Shown: one piece after another, positions 1-6,360 of the stretch | Numbering within the stretch: the stretch's first letter is position 1 | Layout: every line of letters begins with the position of its first letter | NCBI GenBank assembly: GCA_020024765.1 | Contig: JAHHTG010000013.1 | Coordinates: forward strand, 1 to 17,777 | Reading direction: 5' to 3' | Length of the DNA: 17,777 nt | Source: Thomasclavelia sp. | GTDB taxonomy: Bacteria; Bacillota_I; Bacilli_A; Erysipelotrichales; Erysipelotrichaceae | Translations under genes and position numbers: made by a program | Notes under the pieces: generated by a model | The model's database searches: none | Seen by the model: the letters and a program-made list of their open reading frames with translations, nothing else | Told to the model about the DNA's origin: nothing

Positions 1-2329
1 TCTGATATTCATTAGAGATTTTAAAATATCCATCACTAATATCGTTTTCGATAAATACACATTGTTCATATGTTTTTTTACCAGTTCCAGTCAAGAACTC
101 ATTGGTTAGTACATTTAATGTATTTTGAAGTTTGAAATCATTGATTTCTTTTCCATAATCTTTCATTAAATTACTCTTATAATTTTCAATCGATAATTCG
201 TTTTTATCTAACAAATAATTCAACAAAGCTAACTCATATACACGTTTGCCACTTGCGAGCTTCGTTGAAATAAATTCAATCATCTTTTCTTCGTCTTTTG
301 ATAACGAAATATTATAACTAGGTTCTTTATCTTTCAAGAAATTATGATAAGAACCATACCTGCTTTCGAAGATTCTTAAAATATCCATTTCGCCATATTT
401 ATCAAAATCCTTTAGATTAGGAATTCTTCCAAGTTTATCTTTTAAGCTTAAATAATTATTAAGAATTAATTTTGATTTGCTGAAATTAGCAGCGTCAATC
501 GCTTTAAAAATTTTCTTTCTTGATATTTCGTCAAAGTGAATAGTACTTGATCCAGGAATTATTTTCGCTCCTTCAGAAACATATCTCCTAGCATTATCCT
601 TGTTGTAACTTCGGTCGCCAGATAGCGCAATCGGAATCATGAAATTATTATTGTAATTTCCAATAAAATCCAAAACCACAACATACTCTTTATCTTTTGC
701 CTTACGTAATCCACGACCTAATTGCTGAATAAATACAATCGGCGATTGCGTTGGTCTTAACATAATGATTTGATTTATTTCAGGAACGTCAACACCTTCC
801 GAAAAGATATCTACAGATAAAATATAATCTAACGCATCTTCACCATCTTCGCCAGCCAATCTTTCAATTGCCTCTGTTCTCTCGTCTTCACTAGCGTTAC
901 CATTTAAAGCCATTGTTCGATATCCTCTAGCATTCAACATCTTTGATAATTCTTCAGTTTCATCAATTAAACTGCAGAAAATCAAACCCTTAACACGCTC
1001 GCCGCTATAACCATAGTATTTAGCATATTTAATAATGTTGTCGACTCTTTCATTAGATGTTAAGTGTTTGAAATGTGTGACAGCCATAGGACCTTTAACT
1101 ATGTCACCATCTCCGATAACACTTAGATCAGTAATCCCAAAATAATGAAATGGACATAATAAGTCCTCTTCCATCGCATCTTGCAATCTAATTTCCAGAG
1201 CAATATTATGATCGAATATTTCGTAAACGTTTTTTCCATCGATATCAGCATCGCAACGATCTGGTGTTGCAGTCATTCCTAACCATAATTTTGGTTTAAA
1301 GTAATTCATAATCTTTTTGTAACTTCCGGCAACGCCATGATGGGCTTCATCAATAACAATTGCATCAAATGTATCTGGTTCAAAAGATTCTAAAATATGT
1401 TCTTTACTTAAAGTTTGAACGGTCGCAAAGACAAAATCTTTATCAATTTGTTTAAAACTTCCACAAAGTAATCCCATTGAATATTTAGCACCAAAAACTC
1501 TTTCATAGGAATTCATTGCTTGAATTGCAATTTGATTTCTATGAACCACAAACAAAATCCTTTCAAATCCCAAATCTTTAATTGCGAAAGCCGATGCTAA
1601 AGTTTTACCGGTTCCGGTCGAACTAACCAATAAGGCTTTATCATTTCCAGAATTGTAAATATCTTTCAAGTTATCAATAAAACCAATTTGCATTGAATTT
1701 GGTTTTAATAAAGCGAATGAAGAAGAAACAACTCTATCTTCATCTATACGGTTTTGTTTTTCAGCCTCTTTATATATTGTTTCATATTCATCAATAAATT
1801 CTTCAAAATTTAAAGCATTTTCCGAATTCCACATATTATTAAATTCATTAAGAATTTCTTGTGTATATTCTTCTTTTTCGGAAAGTACAACCTTTGTGTT
1901 CCATTCTTTATTAATAGTTAAAGCGTTCATTGTCATATTGGAGCTACCGACAATAATCTTATATACTTCTTCATTTTTAAAAATATAACCTTTGGTATGG
2001 AAACCTTCCTTTGTTCCATTGGTCATAAACATTTTTAATTTAACATTTTTAAGTTCTGATAATTTTCTCAAAGCTACTGGATCACTAAATGTTAAGTAAT
2101 CAGTTGTTAGAATTTTACCAGGAATATTTTTTTCTTCTAATTCCTTCAAGATTTGTAAAAGAGGAGTTATTCCACCACGTGTGATGAAGGCGACACTAAT
2201 TGCAAACTCATTACATTTCGAAAGTTCTTTTTCAATTTCCGTTAATACTTTTTTGCCATCTTTGGGATCGTTAAAAATCAATTCTGGTTTGAATAATAAG
2301 TTTTCATTCTCTAAATGTAAATCATTCAT
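1..2329 (-). CDS. PLD-domain SF2 DEAD/DEAH helicase with DUF3427-type C-terminus (partial, 3' end outside window)
   Basis: I translated the minus strand from the ATG at 2329; it stays open for 776 codons to the left edge, so the C-terminus is missing. Upstream AGAGGA about 9 nt away supports the start. Residues about 20-170 form a phospholipase-D-like nuclease domain with an H111-x-K113 motif and GSSN at 128-131. A superfamily 2 helicase follows: Walker A SSTGTGKT (236-243), DEAH (327-330), MTATP (352-356), and motif VI QQLGRGLR (535-542). The rest matches the start of the DUF3427-type region. Full-length family members are roughly 950-1050 residues, so some 200 are probably cut off. Proteins of this architecture are annotated as restriction- or defence-related helicases. 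No methyltransferase or other partner is visible in the window, so a defence role is inference. It is read away from the next gene, as a separate unit. Confidence 0.9.
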   Translation of the reverse strand, partial: MNDLHLENENLLFKPELIFNDPKDGKKVLTEIEKELSKCNEFAISVAFITRGGITPLLQILKELEEKNIPGKILTTDYLTFSDPVALRKLSELKNVKLKMFMTNGTKEGFHTKGYIFKNEEVYKIIVGSSNMTMNALTINKEWNTKVVLSEKEEYTQEILNEFNNMWNSENALNFEEFIDEYETIYKEAEKQNRIDEDRVVSSSFALLKPNSMQIGFIDNLKDIYNSGNDKALLVSSTGTGKTLASAFAIKDLGFERILFVVHRNQIAIQAMNSYERVFGAKYSMGLLCGSFKQIDKDFVFATVQTLSKEHILESFEPDTFDAIVIDEAHHGVAGSYKKIMNYFKPKLWLGMTATPDRCDADIDGKNVYEIFDHNIALEIRLQDAMEEDLLCPFHYFGITDLSVIGDGDIVKGPMAVTHFKHLTSNERVDNIIKYAKYYGYSGERVKGLIFCSLIDETEELSKMLNARGYRTMALNGNASEDERTEAIERLAGEDGEDALDYILSVDIFSEGVDVPEINQIIMLRPTQSPIVFIQQLGRGLRKAKDKEYVVVLDFIGNYNNNFMIPIALSGDRSYNKDNARRYVSEGAKIIPGSSTIHFDEISRKKIFKAIDAANFSKSKLILNNYLSLKDKLGRIPNLKDFDKYGEMDILRIFESRYGSYHNFLKDKEPSYNISLSKDEEKMIEFISTKLASGKRVYELALLNYLLDKNELSIENYKSNLMKDYGKEINDFKLQNTLNVLTNEFLTGTGKKTYEQCVFIENDISDGYFKISNEYQ

Positions 2330-2475
2330 ATAAATGTTCCTCTTTTCTAGAATCATCTATTTTAATTATACAGGTTATATTATTTTTTTAAATTGATTAG
2401 AAAGCGTTAAGAGAAGCTATTATATTTAGTTTTTCCATTGTATTAGAAACAACATTTACATATGTTTTATTTTAA

Positions 2476-2619
2476 ATTGTTTATACTGTATCAATTCATA
2501 TAATTCAGGATTTGGAATTTGAAATTTTCAAAACAGATAAAGCCGTAATTGCAAGTTTTAAATTAAATAAAGATAATACCGACGCAAACTTATTAAGACA
2601 TCTATATCCTTTAATATAA
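2476..2619 (+). pseudogene. Possible decayed gene tail, unassigned
   Basis: A plus-strand frame is open from the stop at 2473-2475 to a TAA at 2617-2619 and translates to about 47 residues. The last 35 have a protein-like composition with alternating hydrophobic and charged residues (FEIFKTDKAVIASFKLN, then LLRHLYPLI). There is no ATG start and no ribosome binding site, so if it is real it is the C-terminal remnant of a deleted gene. I do not recognise the family. Chance openness in AT-rich DNA is a serious alternative. Confidence 0.25.
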
Positions 2620-2634
2620 ACTAACTCTTCTAAT

Positions 2635-2663
2635 TTGTTTTAAACATTCAAAGGTGTTAATAT
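2635..2663 (+). promoter_or_regulatory. Sigma-A promoter of the peptidase C26 gene
   Basis: TTGTTT (2635-2640) and TAATAT (2658-2663) are 17 bp apart. A TG at 2655-2656 gives an extended -10. The predicted start near 2670 leaves a short leader to the AGGAG ribosome binding site. Confidence 0.65.
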
Positions 2664-2692
2664 ACGATAGCAAGCATTAAAAAGGAGTAACT

Positions 2693-3412
2693 ATGAATGA
2701 CTTAAATAAGACTAAGGTAGGTATATCTTGGTTTGTTGATAAAGAAAAGATTAATGAAGATAAAGATGTTCAAGGTTATATTACTGCTATTACTTTAGCT
2801 GGTGGTGAACCTGTATATTTAGATAGATGTAGTACTGTTGAAGACGCTATCCATGAATTATCTAAGATTGATTGTTTGGTTATGGCAGGTGGCGAAGATA
2901 TTAATCCACATTTATATGGCGAAGAAGTATTGCCAACTTGTGGTAAGATTAACGACATTCGCGATACATCTGATTGTCTATTATTCAAAGAAGCCATTAA
3001 AAAAGACATACCAGTTCTAGCGGTATGCCGAGGTATGCAACTATTAAATGCATTATGTGGTGGTACTTTATATCAAGACTTAAACACAATGCATCCAACC
3101 GATATTATCCACAAAGATCCTGAAGGTAAGGAATTTACTTATCATGATATTAAGGTTGCTGATAATAATATCTTGAGCGAAGCTTTAGGTGGCGAAGGAA
3201 CATATGAAGTTAATTCTTGGCACCATCAAGGTATCAAGGATTTAGGCCATAATCTAGAGGTTGTAGCTGTAGCAGAAGACGACATGATTGAAGGCATTGT
3301 TTTAAAAACAGCTAAATATATCTATGGTGTACAATTCCATCCAGAACGTTTAGTAGTTTCCGGTAAAAAAGATTACTTATCAGTATTTAATTCTTTAATA
3401 ACTGTGTTATAA
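2693..3412 (+). CDS. Gamma-glutamyl-gamma-aminobutyrate hydrolase family protein (peptidase C26, class I glutamine amidotransferase fold)
   Basis: The 239-residue length is usual for PuuD-like C26 hydrolases, which cleave gamma-glutamyl amide bonds in the cytoplasm. Visible motifs are MAGGEDINPHLYGE near 64-77, the nucleophile elbow VCRGMQ with Cys112, the family motif NSWHHQGI (174-181), and the catalytic pair His216 and Glu218 in GVQFHPE. The triad is therefore complete. The ATG at 2693 is preceded by AAGGAGTAACT, an ideal ribosome binding site. The gene stands alone between its own promoter and a terminator. In enterobacteria PuuD acts in putrescine degradation, and the next gene here resembles a polyamine acetyltransferase, so a polyamine link is possible. 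No other puu genes are present, and other gamma-glutamyl substrates cannot be excluded. Confidence 0.88.
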   Translation: MNDLNKTKVGISWFVDKEKINEDKDVQGYITAITLAGGEPVYLDRCSTVEDAIHELSKIDCLVMAGGEDINPHLYGEEVLPTCGKINDIRDTSDCLLFKEAIKKDIPVLAVCRGMQLLNALCGGTLYQDLNTMHPTDIIHKDPEGKEFTYHDIKVADNNILSEALGGEGTYEVNSWHHQGIKDLGHNLEVVAVAEDDMIEGIVLKTAKYIYGVQFHPERLVVSGKKDYLSVFNSLITVL

Positions 3413-3457
3413 TATGTGTGCATGACTAAGGATTCCCCCTTAATCATCATACTTTGG

Positions 3458-3491
3458 GCAGCAAAAATTCGAACTTCTTTGCTGCTTTTTT
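3458..3491 (+). terminator. Intrinsic terminator of the C26 peptidase gene
   Basis: A perfect 8-bp stem GCAGCAAA (3458-3465) / TTTGCTGC (3478-3485) with a 12-nt loop is followed by six T. A second, weaker stem lies just upstream at about 3423-3443 (ATGACTAAGG / CCTTAATCAT with one mismatch). Confidence 0.85.
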
Positions 3492-3530
3492 ATTTGCTTA
3501 AATACGACATTTATTGCAAATAAATAACTA

Positions 3531-3558
3531 TTTACACTAAGTATTATTAGTTATAGTA
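3531..3558 (+). promoter_or_regulatory. Probable promoter of the acetyltransferase gene
   Basis: TTTACA (3531-3536) and TATAGT (3553-3558) are 16 bp apart, or 18 bp if TAGTAT at 3555-3560 is the -10. This fits a start about 30 bp before the coding region. Confidence 0.5.
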
Positions 3559-3595
3559 TTAGACATATAAATATAAAAAGGAATAAGAGATATAA

Positions 3596-4048
3596 ATGCA
3601 AATGCACTTTGAACCCGTAACTGATGAGAATCGATCCACAATCGAAGCTCTTCATCCATCTTTAGAACAAATTAACTTTATCGAAAGTGTTAAAGAATGT
3701 ATGAGTGAAGCCGATGGCTATGAAGGTTGGCGACCTCATGGTGTCTATGTTGATGATGAACTAGTTGGATTTGTCATGTATGGTTACTTTGAAGAACCAG
3801 GACCAAGACTTTGGTTAGATAGAATTCTAATTGATGAACGCTACCAAGGTAAAGGTTATGGTCAATTATTAGTACATGCAATGATTGAACGTTTAACTAA
3901 TGAATATCCAAACATGGATGAAATTACTTTAAGTGTTTATGATACTAACCCACGTGCTATTCACGTCTATGAAAAAGCCGGCTTTAGATTTAATGGTGAA
4001 TTAGATACTAAAGGCGAAAAAGTCATGGTTTATAAAATTAAACGATAA
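3596..4048 (+). CDS. bltD: GNAT N-acetyltransferase, BltD-like spermine/spermidine acetyltransferase
   Basis: This 150-residue protein fills the window of a single GNAT domain. The acetyl-CoA pyrophosphate-binding motif is RYQGKGYG (82-89), and motif B is NPRAIHVYEKAGF (118-130). As I remember it, Bacillus subtilis BltD, a spermine/spermidine N-acetyltransferase of about 152 residues, has the same layout, including an IES-KEC stretch near residue 30 and a C-terminal FNGELD..GEKVMV; both are present here (residues 29-35 and 132-145). The role would be detoxification of excess polyamines in the cytoplasm. Two in-frame ATGs compete, at 3596 and 3602. AAGAGA at 3585-3590 is better spaced for 3602, while the weak AAGGA at 3578-3582 is 13 bp from 3596, so the protein may be two residues shorter. 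The gene has its own promoter and terminator. In B. subtilis bltD is next to an efflux pump gene; no such pump is present here. Confidence 0.82.
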   Translation: MQMHFEPVTDENRSTIEALHPSLEQINFIESVKECMSEADGYEGWRPHGVYVDDELVGFVMYGYFEEPGPRLWLDRILIDERYQGKGYGQLLVHAMIERLTNEYPNMDEITLSVYDTNPRAIHVYEKAGFRFNGELDTKGEKVMVYKIKR

Positions 4049-4056
4049 AATAAATA

Positions 4057-4087
4057 AAGCCAAGCAATATATGCTTGGCTTCTTTTT
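4057..4087. terminator. Bidirectional intrinsic terminator between convergent genes
   Basis: A perfect 10-bp stem AAGCCAAGCA (4057-4066) / TGCTTGGCTT (4072-4081) with a 5-nt loop has T-rich sequence on both sides: CTTTTT on the plus strand and TTTATTTATTTT on the minus strand. It can serve the acetyltransferase gene and the 87-residue gene. Confidence 0.85.
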
Positions 4088-4113
4088 CGAAGGGATAGAA
4101 CAATATAATTTTT

Positions 4114-4377
4114 TTATAGTTTATGTTGCTTATATGCAATGAACTTGTTGAAACAATCAGCAATGTATTCTTCTTTAGTCATACCTGATGTTTCATCATA
4201 AGCTGTATCGCCTAAGAATTGTGCAGCATGAAATAATGTTGCACTATCCTTTAATAAAGCACTAAGCATTGCTTCAGCTTCTTCAGGTGTATTACCACCT
4301 TCAACCAATGCGCATTTAACAACGTTGTATACGTCTACTTCTGATTCGTTTAAGATTGTATTAATTTTATTATTCAT
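4114..4377 (-). CDS. Small acidic protein of unknown function (87 aa)
   Basis: I do not recognise a named family. The start is supported by GGAGGAAG about 8 bp upstream of the ATG at 4377. The protein is acidic, predicted helical, and has no signal peptide or membrane segment. Its core (residues about 26-47, GGNTPEEAEAMLSALLKDSA) resembles the 84-residue protein at 5277-5531 (GLSETEAIMLLSRYLEDNA). Both then have a variable stretch and a closing acidic motif with aromatic residues ending in F-x-x-F-I or D-S-F-I. I infer two members of one small family on either side of the lipoprotein gene. The function is unknown. It lies downstream of the small RNA candidate's terminator, so it probably needs its own promoter within 4378-4535; none stands out. 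Confidence 0.75.
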   Translation of the reverse strand: MNNKINTILNESEVDVYNVVKCALVEGGNTPEEAEAMLSALLKDSATLFHAAQFLGDTAYDETSGMTKEEYIADCFNKFIAYKQHKL

Positions 4378-4537
4378 ATTTTACTTCCTCCATAATTAAG
4401 TTTAGGGTTCTCTTTTTCCCTTCACTCTCGTTATTACACACAATTTATCTTTTCCTAAAAAATATTTTAAAAAAATTAATATTTTCTTTACTTTTATATT
4501 ATACCTTATAAATAACAGATTTATATACCAAACATAA

Positions 4538-4623
4538 ATAAAAAAGTAGGAATTTTTCATCCCTACTTTTTTAATACTAGGTTATTGTCATGCCGTCAAG
4601 AAGTGTTCTTGAGTTAACCTACA
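4538..4623 (-). ncRNA. Candidate structured small RNA, about 85 nt
   Basis: The minus strand shows a full transcription unit with no open frame. TATAAT (complement of 4630-4635) predicts a start near 4623. The RNA would begin with an outer stem TAGGTTA / TAACCTA (complements of 4615-4621 and 4578-4584) enclosing a perfect 7-bp hairpin TCAAGAA-CAC-TTCTTGA (4596-4612) and the unpaired segment CGGCATGACAA. It would end at a strong terminator (4540-4572). The upstream lipoprotein gene has its own terminator, so this RNA would be independent. I cannot match it to a known RNA family. The -35 region is weak (TACATA at 17 bp). Confidence 0.45.
4540..4572 (-). terminator. Intrinsic terminator at the end of the candidate small RNA
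   Basis: An 11-bp perfect stem AAAAAAGTAGG (4540-4550) / CCTACTTTTTT (4562-4572) with an 11-nt loop. On the minus strand the stem ends in TTTTTTATTTATG. The plus-strand side also ends in a T run, so it could work both ways, but no plus-strand gene leads into it. Confidence 0.75.
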
Positions 4624-4638
4624 TGTATCATTATACAT
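4623..4638. promoter_or_regulatory. Dyad covering the -10 box of the candidate small RNA
   Basis: ATGTAT (4623-4628) and ATACAT (4633-4638) are perfect inverted repeats separated by 4 bp, and the minus-strand TATAAT lies inside them. This could be an operator, but short AT-rich dyads also occur by chance. Confidence 0.3.
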
Positions 4639-4661
4639 CTAAATAACACAAATATGTATAT

Positions 4662-4690
4662 AAAAAGGCAAAAATTTCACTTTTTGCCTT
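4662..4690 (-). terminator. Intrinsic terminator of the lipoprotein operon
   Basis: A 10-bp perfect stem AAGGCAAAAA (4665-4674) / TTTTTGCCTT (4681-4690) with a 6-nt loop. Read on the minus strand it ends in a T run (complement of 4662-4666), 14 bp after the lipoprotein stop codon. Confidence 0.85.
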
Positions 4691-4704
4691 AAACGTCATT
4701 TTCC

Positions 4705-5274
4705 CTATTTTAGAATTTCACCGAAGAATTCTTTTAATGTAACCTTTTCAAGAACTTCATTACTTGCCTCATCAATGAAATTAACAGTTACATCAAGTGT
4801 TTCTAAAGTCTTACCATCAAACATTTGATAGATACCACTTGTGATTAAAATTGGTAATCCCGCAAAAATTAATGTTTTGTTGTAAAGACTCTTATCAACA
4901 TAGATATTGAATTCTGAATAATCTTCGTTTGGTTCAATCTTTTTGAAGGCTTTAGCTGATTCTTTACTATCATCAATCATTCTATTAAAGATTTCTGTAA
5001 ATTCAGTACCTAGTTCTTGCATTAAACCACGATAAGCTTCAGCAGGAATTTCCATTGTCACACTGTGGTCTTCGTTGATTGTAATTGTAGTAACACCCTT
5101 TGGTTGATACATTGCTTCTAGTTGTTCAGCAGATAATCCTTCAAAGAAGATTGCAGGCATTGTAACTACAACTGGTTCTTCTGGAATGACATATTCTTCT
5201 TCTTTGTCATTGCCACATCCTACTAGTCCTAAAACTAGTAAGCAACTTAATAAAGTAATAATTAATTTCTTCAT
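4705..5274 (-). CDS. Putative lipoprotein of unknown function (189 aa)
   Basis: The N-terminus is a typical lipoprotein signal: Lys2-Lys3, a hydrophobic stretch, and the lipobox LVGC with the lipidated Cys at residue 20. This places the mature protein on the outer face of the membrane. The mature part (about 170 residues) starts with an acidic linker and continues with alternating strands and helices. It has a second hydrophobic segment around residues 137-150 that looks like a buried core rather than a membrane span. I recall similar uncharacterised lipoproteins in other Firmicutes but know no function. It starts 2 nt after the stop of the 84-residue gene, and its AAAGG lies 12 nt before the ATG inside that gene, so the two are cotranscribed and probably translationally coupled. 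Confidence 0.85.
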   Translation of the reverse strand: MKKLIITLLSCLLVLGLVGCGNDKEEEYVIPEEPVVVTMPAIFFEGLSAEQLEAMYQPKGVTTITINEDHSVTMEIPAEAYRGLMQELGTEFTEIFNRMIDDSKESAKAFKKIEPNEDYSEFNIYVDKSLYNKTLIFAGLPILITSGIYQMFDGKTLETLDVTVNFIDEASNEVLEKVTLKEFFGEILK

Positions 5275-5276
5275 GA

Positions 5277-5531
5277 CTATTTTTTACCTTTGTTGTTCTT
5301 TTCAATGAAAGAATCATAAACATCTTCAGCATCAATTTCACTATCAATACTATGTAAGAAGTCACATAGTTCAACACCCTTAACACCTTCAAGATAAGTT
5401 TCAGCATTGTCTTCAAGATATCTTGATAGTAACATGATAGCTTCAGTTTCGGATAATCCACTAGCGATTAAACGTTGAATAATTTCTTCTTGTGGATCAT
5501 TCATTACATCTTCAATTGTATATTGTTTCAT
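5277..5531 (-). CDS. Small acidic protein of unknown function (84 aa), first gene of the lipoprotein operon
   Basis: AGGAG about 9 bp upstream supports the ATG at 5531; the stop is TAG. The protein is acidic and predicted helical, with no membrane segment, so it should be cytoplasmic. Residues about 24-43 (SGLSETEAIMLLSRYLEDNA) parallel the 87-residue protein at 4114-4377, suggesting the two are paralogues. A cytoplasmic partner encoded just ahead of a surface lipoprotein suggests a shared process, but nothing in the sequence says which. I do not recognise the family. Confidence 0.8.
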   Translation of the reverse strand: MKQYTIEDVMNDPQEEIIQRLIASGLSETEAIMLLSRYLEDNAETYLEGVKGVELCDFLHSIDSEIDAEDVYDSFIEKNNKGKK

Positions 5532-5558
5532 TTCTATAGCTCCTATTAAAACACTTAT

Positions 5559-5587
5559 ATTATATCTTAATCTTGATAAAATTCTAA
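5559..5587 (-). promoter_or_regulatory. Possible promoter of the 84-aa protein and lipoprotein operon
   Basis: On the minus strand TATAAT (complement of 5559-5564) follows TTAGAA (complement of 5582-5587) with a 17-bp spacer. The -10 is perfect and the -35 is weak. Confidence 0.45.
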
Positions 5588-5668
5588 TCGTTATACACGA
5601 TTTTAAACATTAATTCCTAAAAACATGGTAAAGTTATATAGATAGATATGATGAAGGGAAGAAAATAA

Positions 5669-6307
5669 ATGTTAATTACTAAAGATGTATTTAAAAAATA
5701 TTTAATTGAGAACGGGAAAATGTCAGCTAAAGATGTTCGTCACTACTCAAATATCTTAGCTAATATCGCTATTGATACTAACGTTTGCGGTTGTGACTTC
5801 TACAATCGTGAAGCTAATTCATATAAAGAATTAATCAGTGAAATTCTTGTATCACCTGTATATCGTTTAAAGAATAAGAAATTACAAGGTGCATGGGATA
5901 TCGCTATTGATTACTTCATTGAAATGCTTGCAAGCATGGGTGAAGTTGCAGAGGAATGCACTTGTGCATGCGCTTGTGAAGAAACAAAAGAATGTGCATG
6001 CGAAGTTAAAGAAGAATCTAAGGAATGTTGCCGTGGTACAGTAAGTAAAGAAGATTTCGTTGCTTACTTAACTGAAAACACAAAGCTAGTAGCTTCAACA
6101 ATTAAGAACTACTCAGAAGGTTTATCAAACATCACAATTACATTAGGTATGGATGACCAACCATTCTATGGTCGTTCAACTTGTTCATATACTGATTTAG
6201 TGGCAGCTATTCTTGAAAATGAAACTTATGTTACTAAACGTAATGAATTAAACAAGACTTGGAATTCAGCTTTAAAGTATTTCTCAAAAATGCTTGCAGC
6301 TAAATAA
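5669..6307 (+). CDS. Duplicated-domain protein with an eight-cysteine linker, function unknown
   Basis: The 212-residue protein consists of two copies of one domain, residues 8-88 and 130-210. Aligned without gaps at an offset of 122, about 31 of 81 positions are identical, including Tyr11/133, Tyr26-Ser27/148-149, Ser51-Tyr52/173-174 and Trp76/198 and the ending MLA. The pattern (a helical start, a K-x-Y-S-x-x-L motif, then W-x-x-A-x-x-Y-F-x-x-M-L) resembles the small helical N-terminal domains seen in some restriction-type proteins and the core-binding domain of tyrosine recombinases; this likeness is from memory and uncertain. The linker (97-121) has Cys at 97, 99, 101, 103, 109, 111, 120 and 121, which suggests metal binding. 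C40, C42 and C172 are extra. There is no catalytic domain and no signal peptide. GAAGGGAAG precedes the ATG, and the gene is monocistronic. Confidence 0.85.
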   Translation: MLITKDVFKKYLIENGKMSAKDVRHYSNILANIAIDTNVCGCDFYNREANSYKELISEILVSPVYRLKNKKLQGAWDIAIDYFIEMLASMGEVAEECTCACACEETKECACEVKEESKECCRGTVSKEDFVAYLTENTKLVASTIKNYSEGLSNITITLGMDDQPFYGRSTCSYTDLVAAILENETYVTKRNELNKTWNSALKYFSKMLAAK

Positions 6308-6326
6308 TCAATTTGTCCTCTTATTT

Positions 6327-6360
6327 AACATGGCCGGTATTACTACCGACCATGTTTTTT
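6327..6360 (+). terminator. Intrinsic terminator of the cysteine-linker protein gene
   Basis: Stem AACATGG (6327-6333) / CCATGTT (6350-6356), one mismatch, then CGGTA (6335-6339) / TACCG (6344-6348) with a 4-nt loop, followed by T to 6360. Its tail touches the stop codon of the convergent MazG-like gene. Confidence 0.85.

Larger units (their letters stand above)
2330..2692. other. Intergenic region between divergent genes
   Basis: This 363-bp gap separates the minus-strand helicase from the plus-strand peptidase. On the minus strand a TATAAT (complement of 2365-2370), preceded by TG, is a plausible -10 box for the helicase, but no good -35 is seen. The middle holds a short open frame ending at 2619 that may be a gene remnant. 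The right end holds a good plus-strand promoter. Confidence 0.6.
4378..4704. other. Intergenic region with three hairpins and a candidate small RNA
   Basis: This 327-bp gap holds, from right to left on the minus strand, the terminator of the lipoprotein gene, a TATAAT box inside a dyad, a compact double hairpin, and another intrinsic terminator, followed by an AT-rich leader to the 87-residue gene. These are listed separately. Confidence 0.7.

Noticed and set aside
2776..3020. Minus- and plus-strand open frames within the C26 peptidase gene
   Set aside because: They overlap the well-supported 239-residue gene, lack ribosome binding sites, and have shadow-like composition.
3423..3443. Second hairpin before the terminator of the C26 peptidase gene
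   Set aside because: It contains a mismatch and has no T tail; likely just 3' untranslated structure.
5207..5461. Minus-strand 84-codon frame overlapping the lipoprotein and the 84-aa gene
   Set aside because: It straddles two real genes in another frame and has no start signal.
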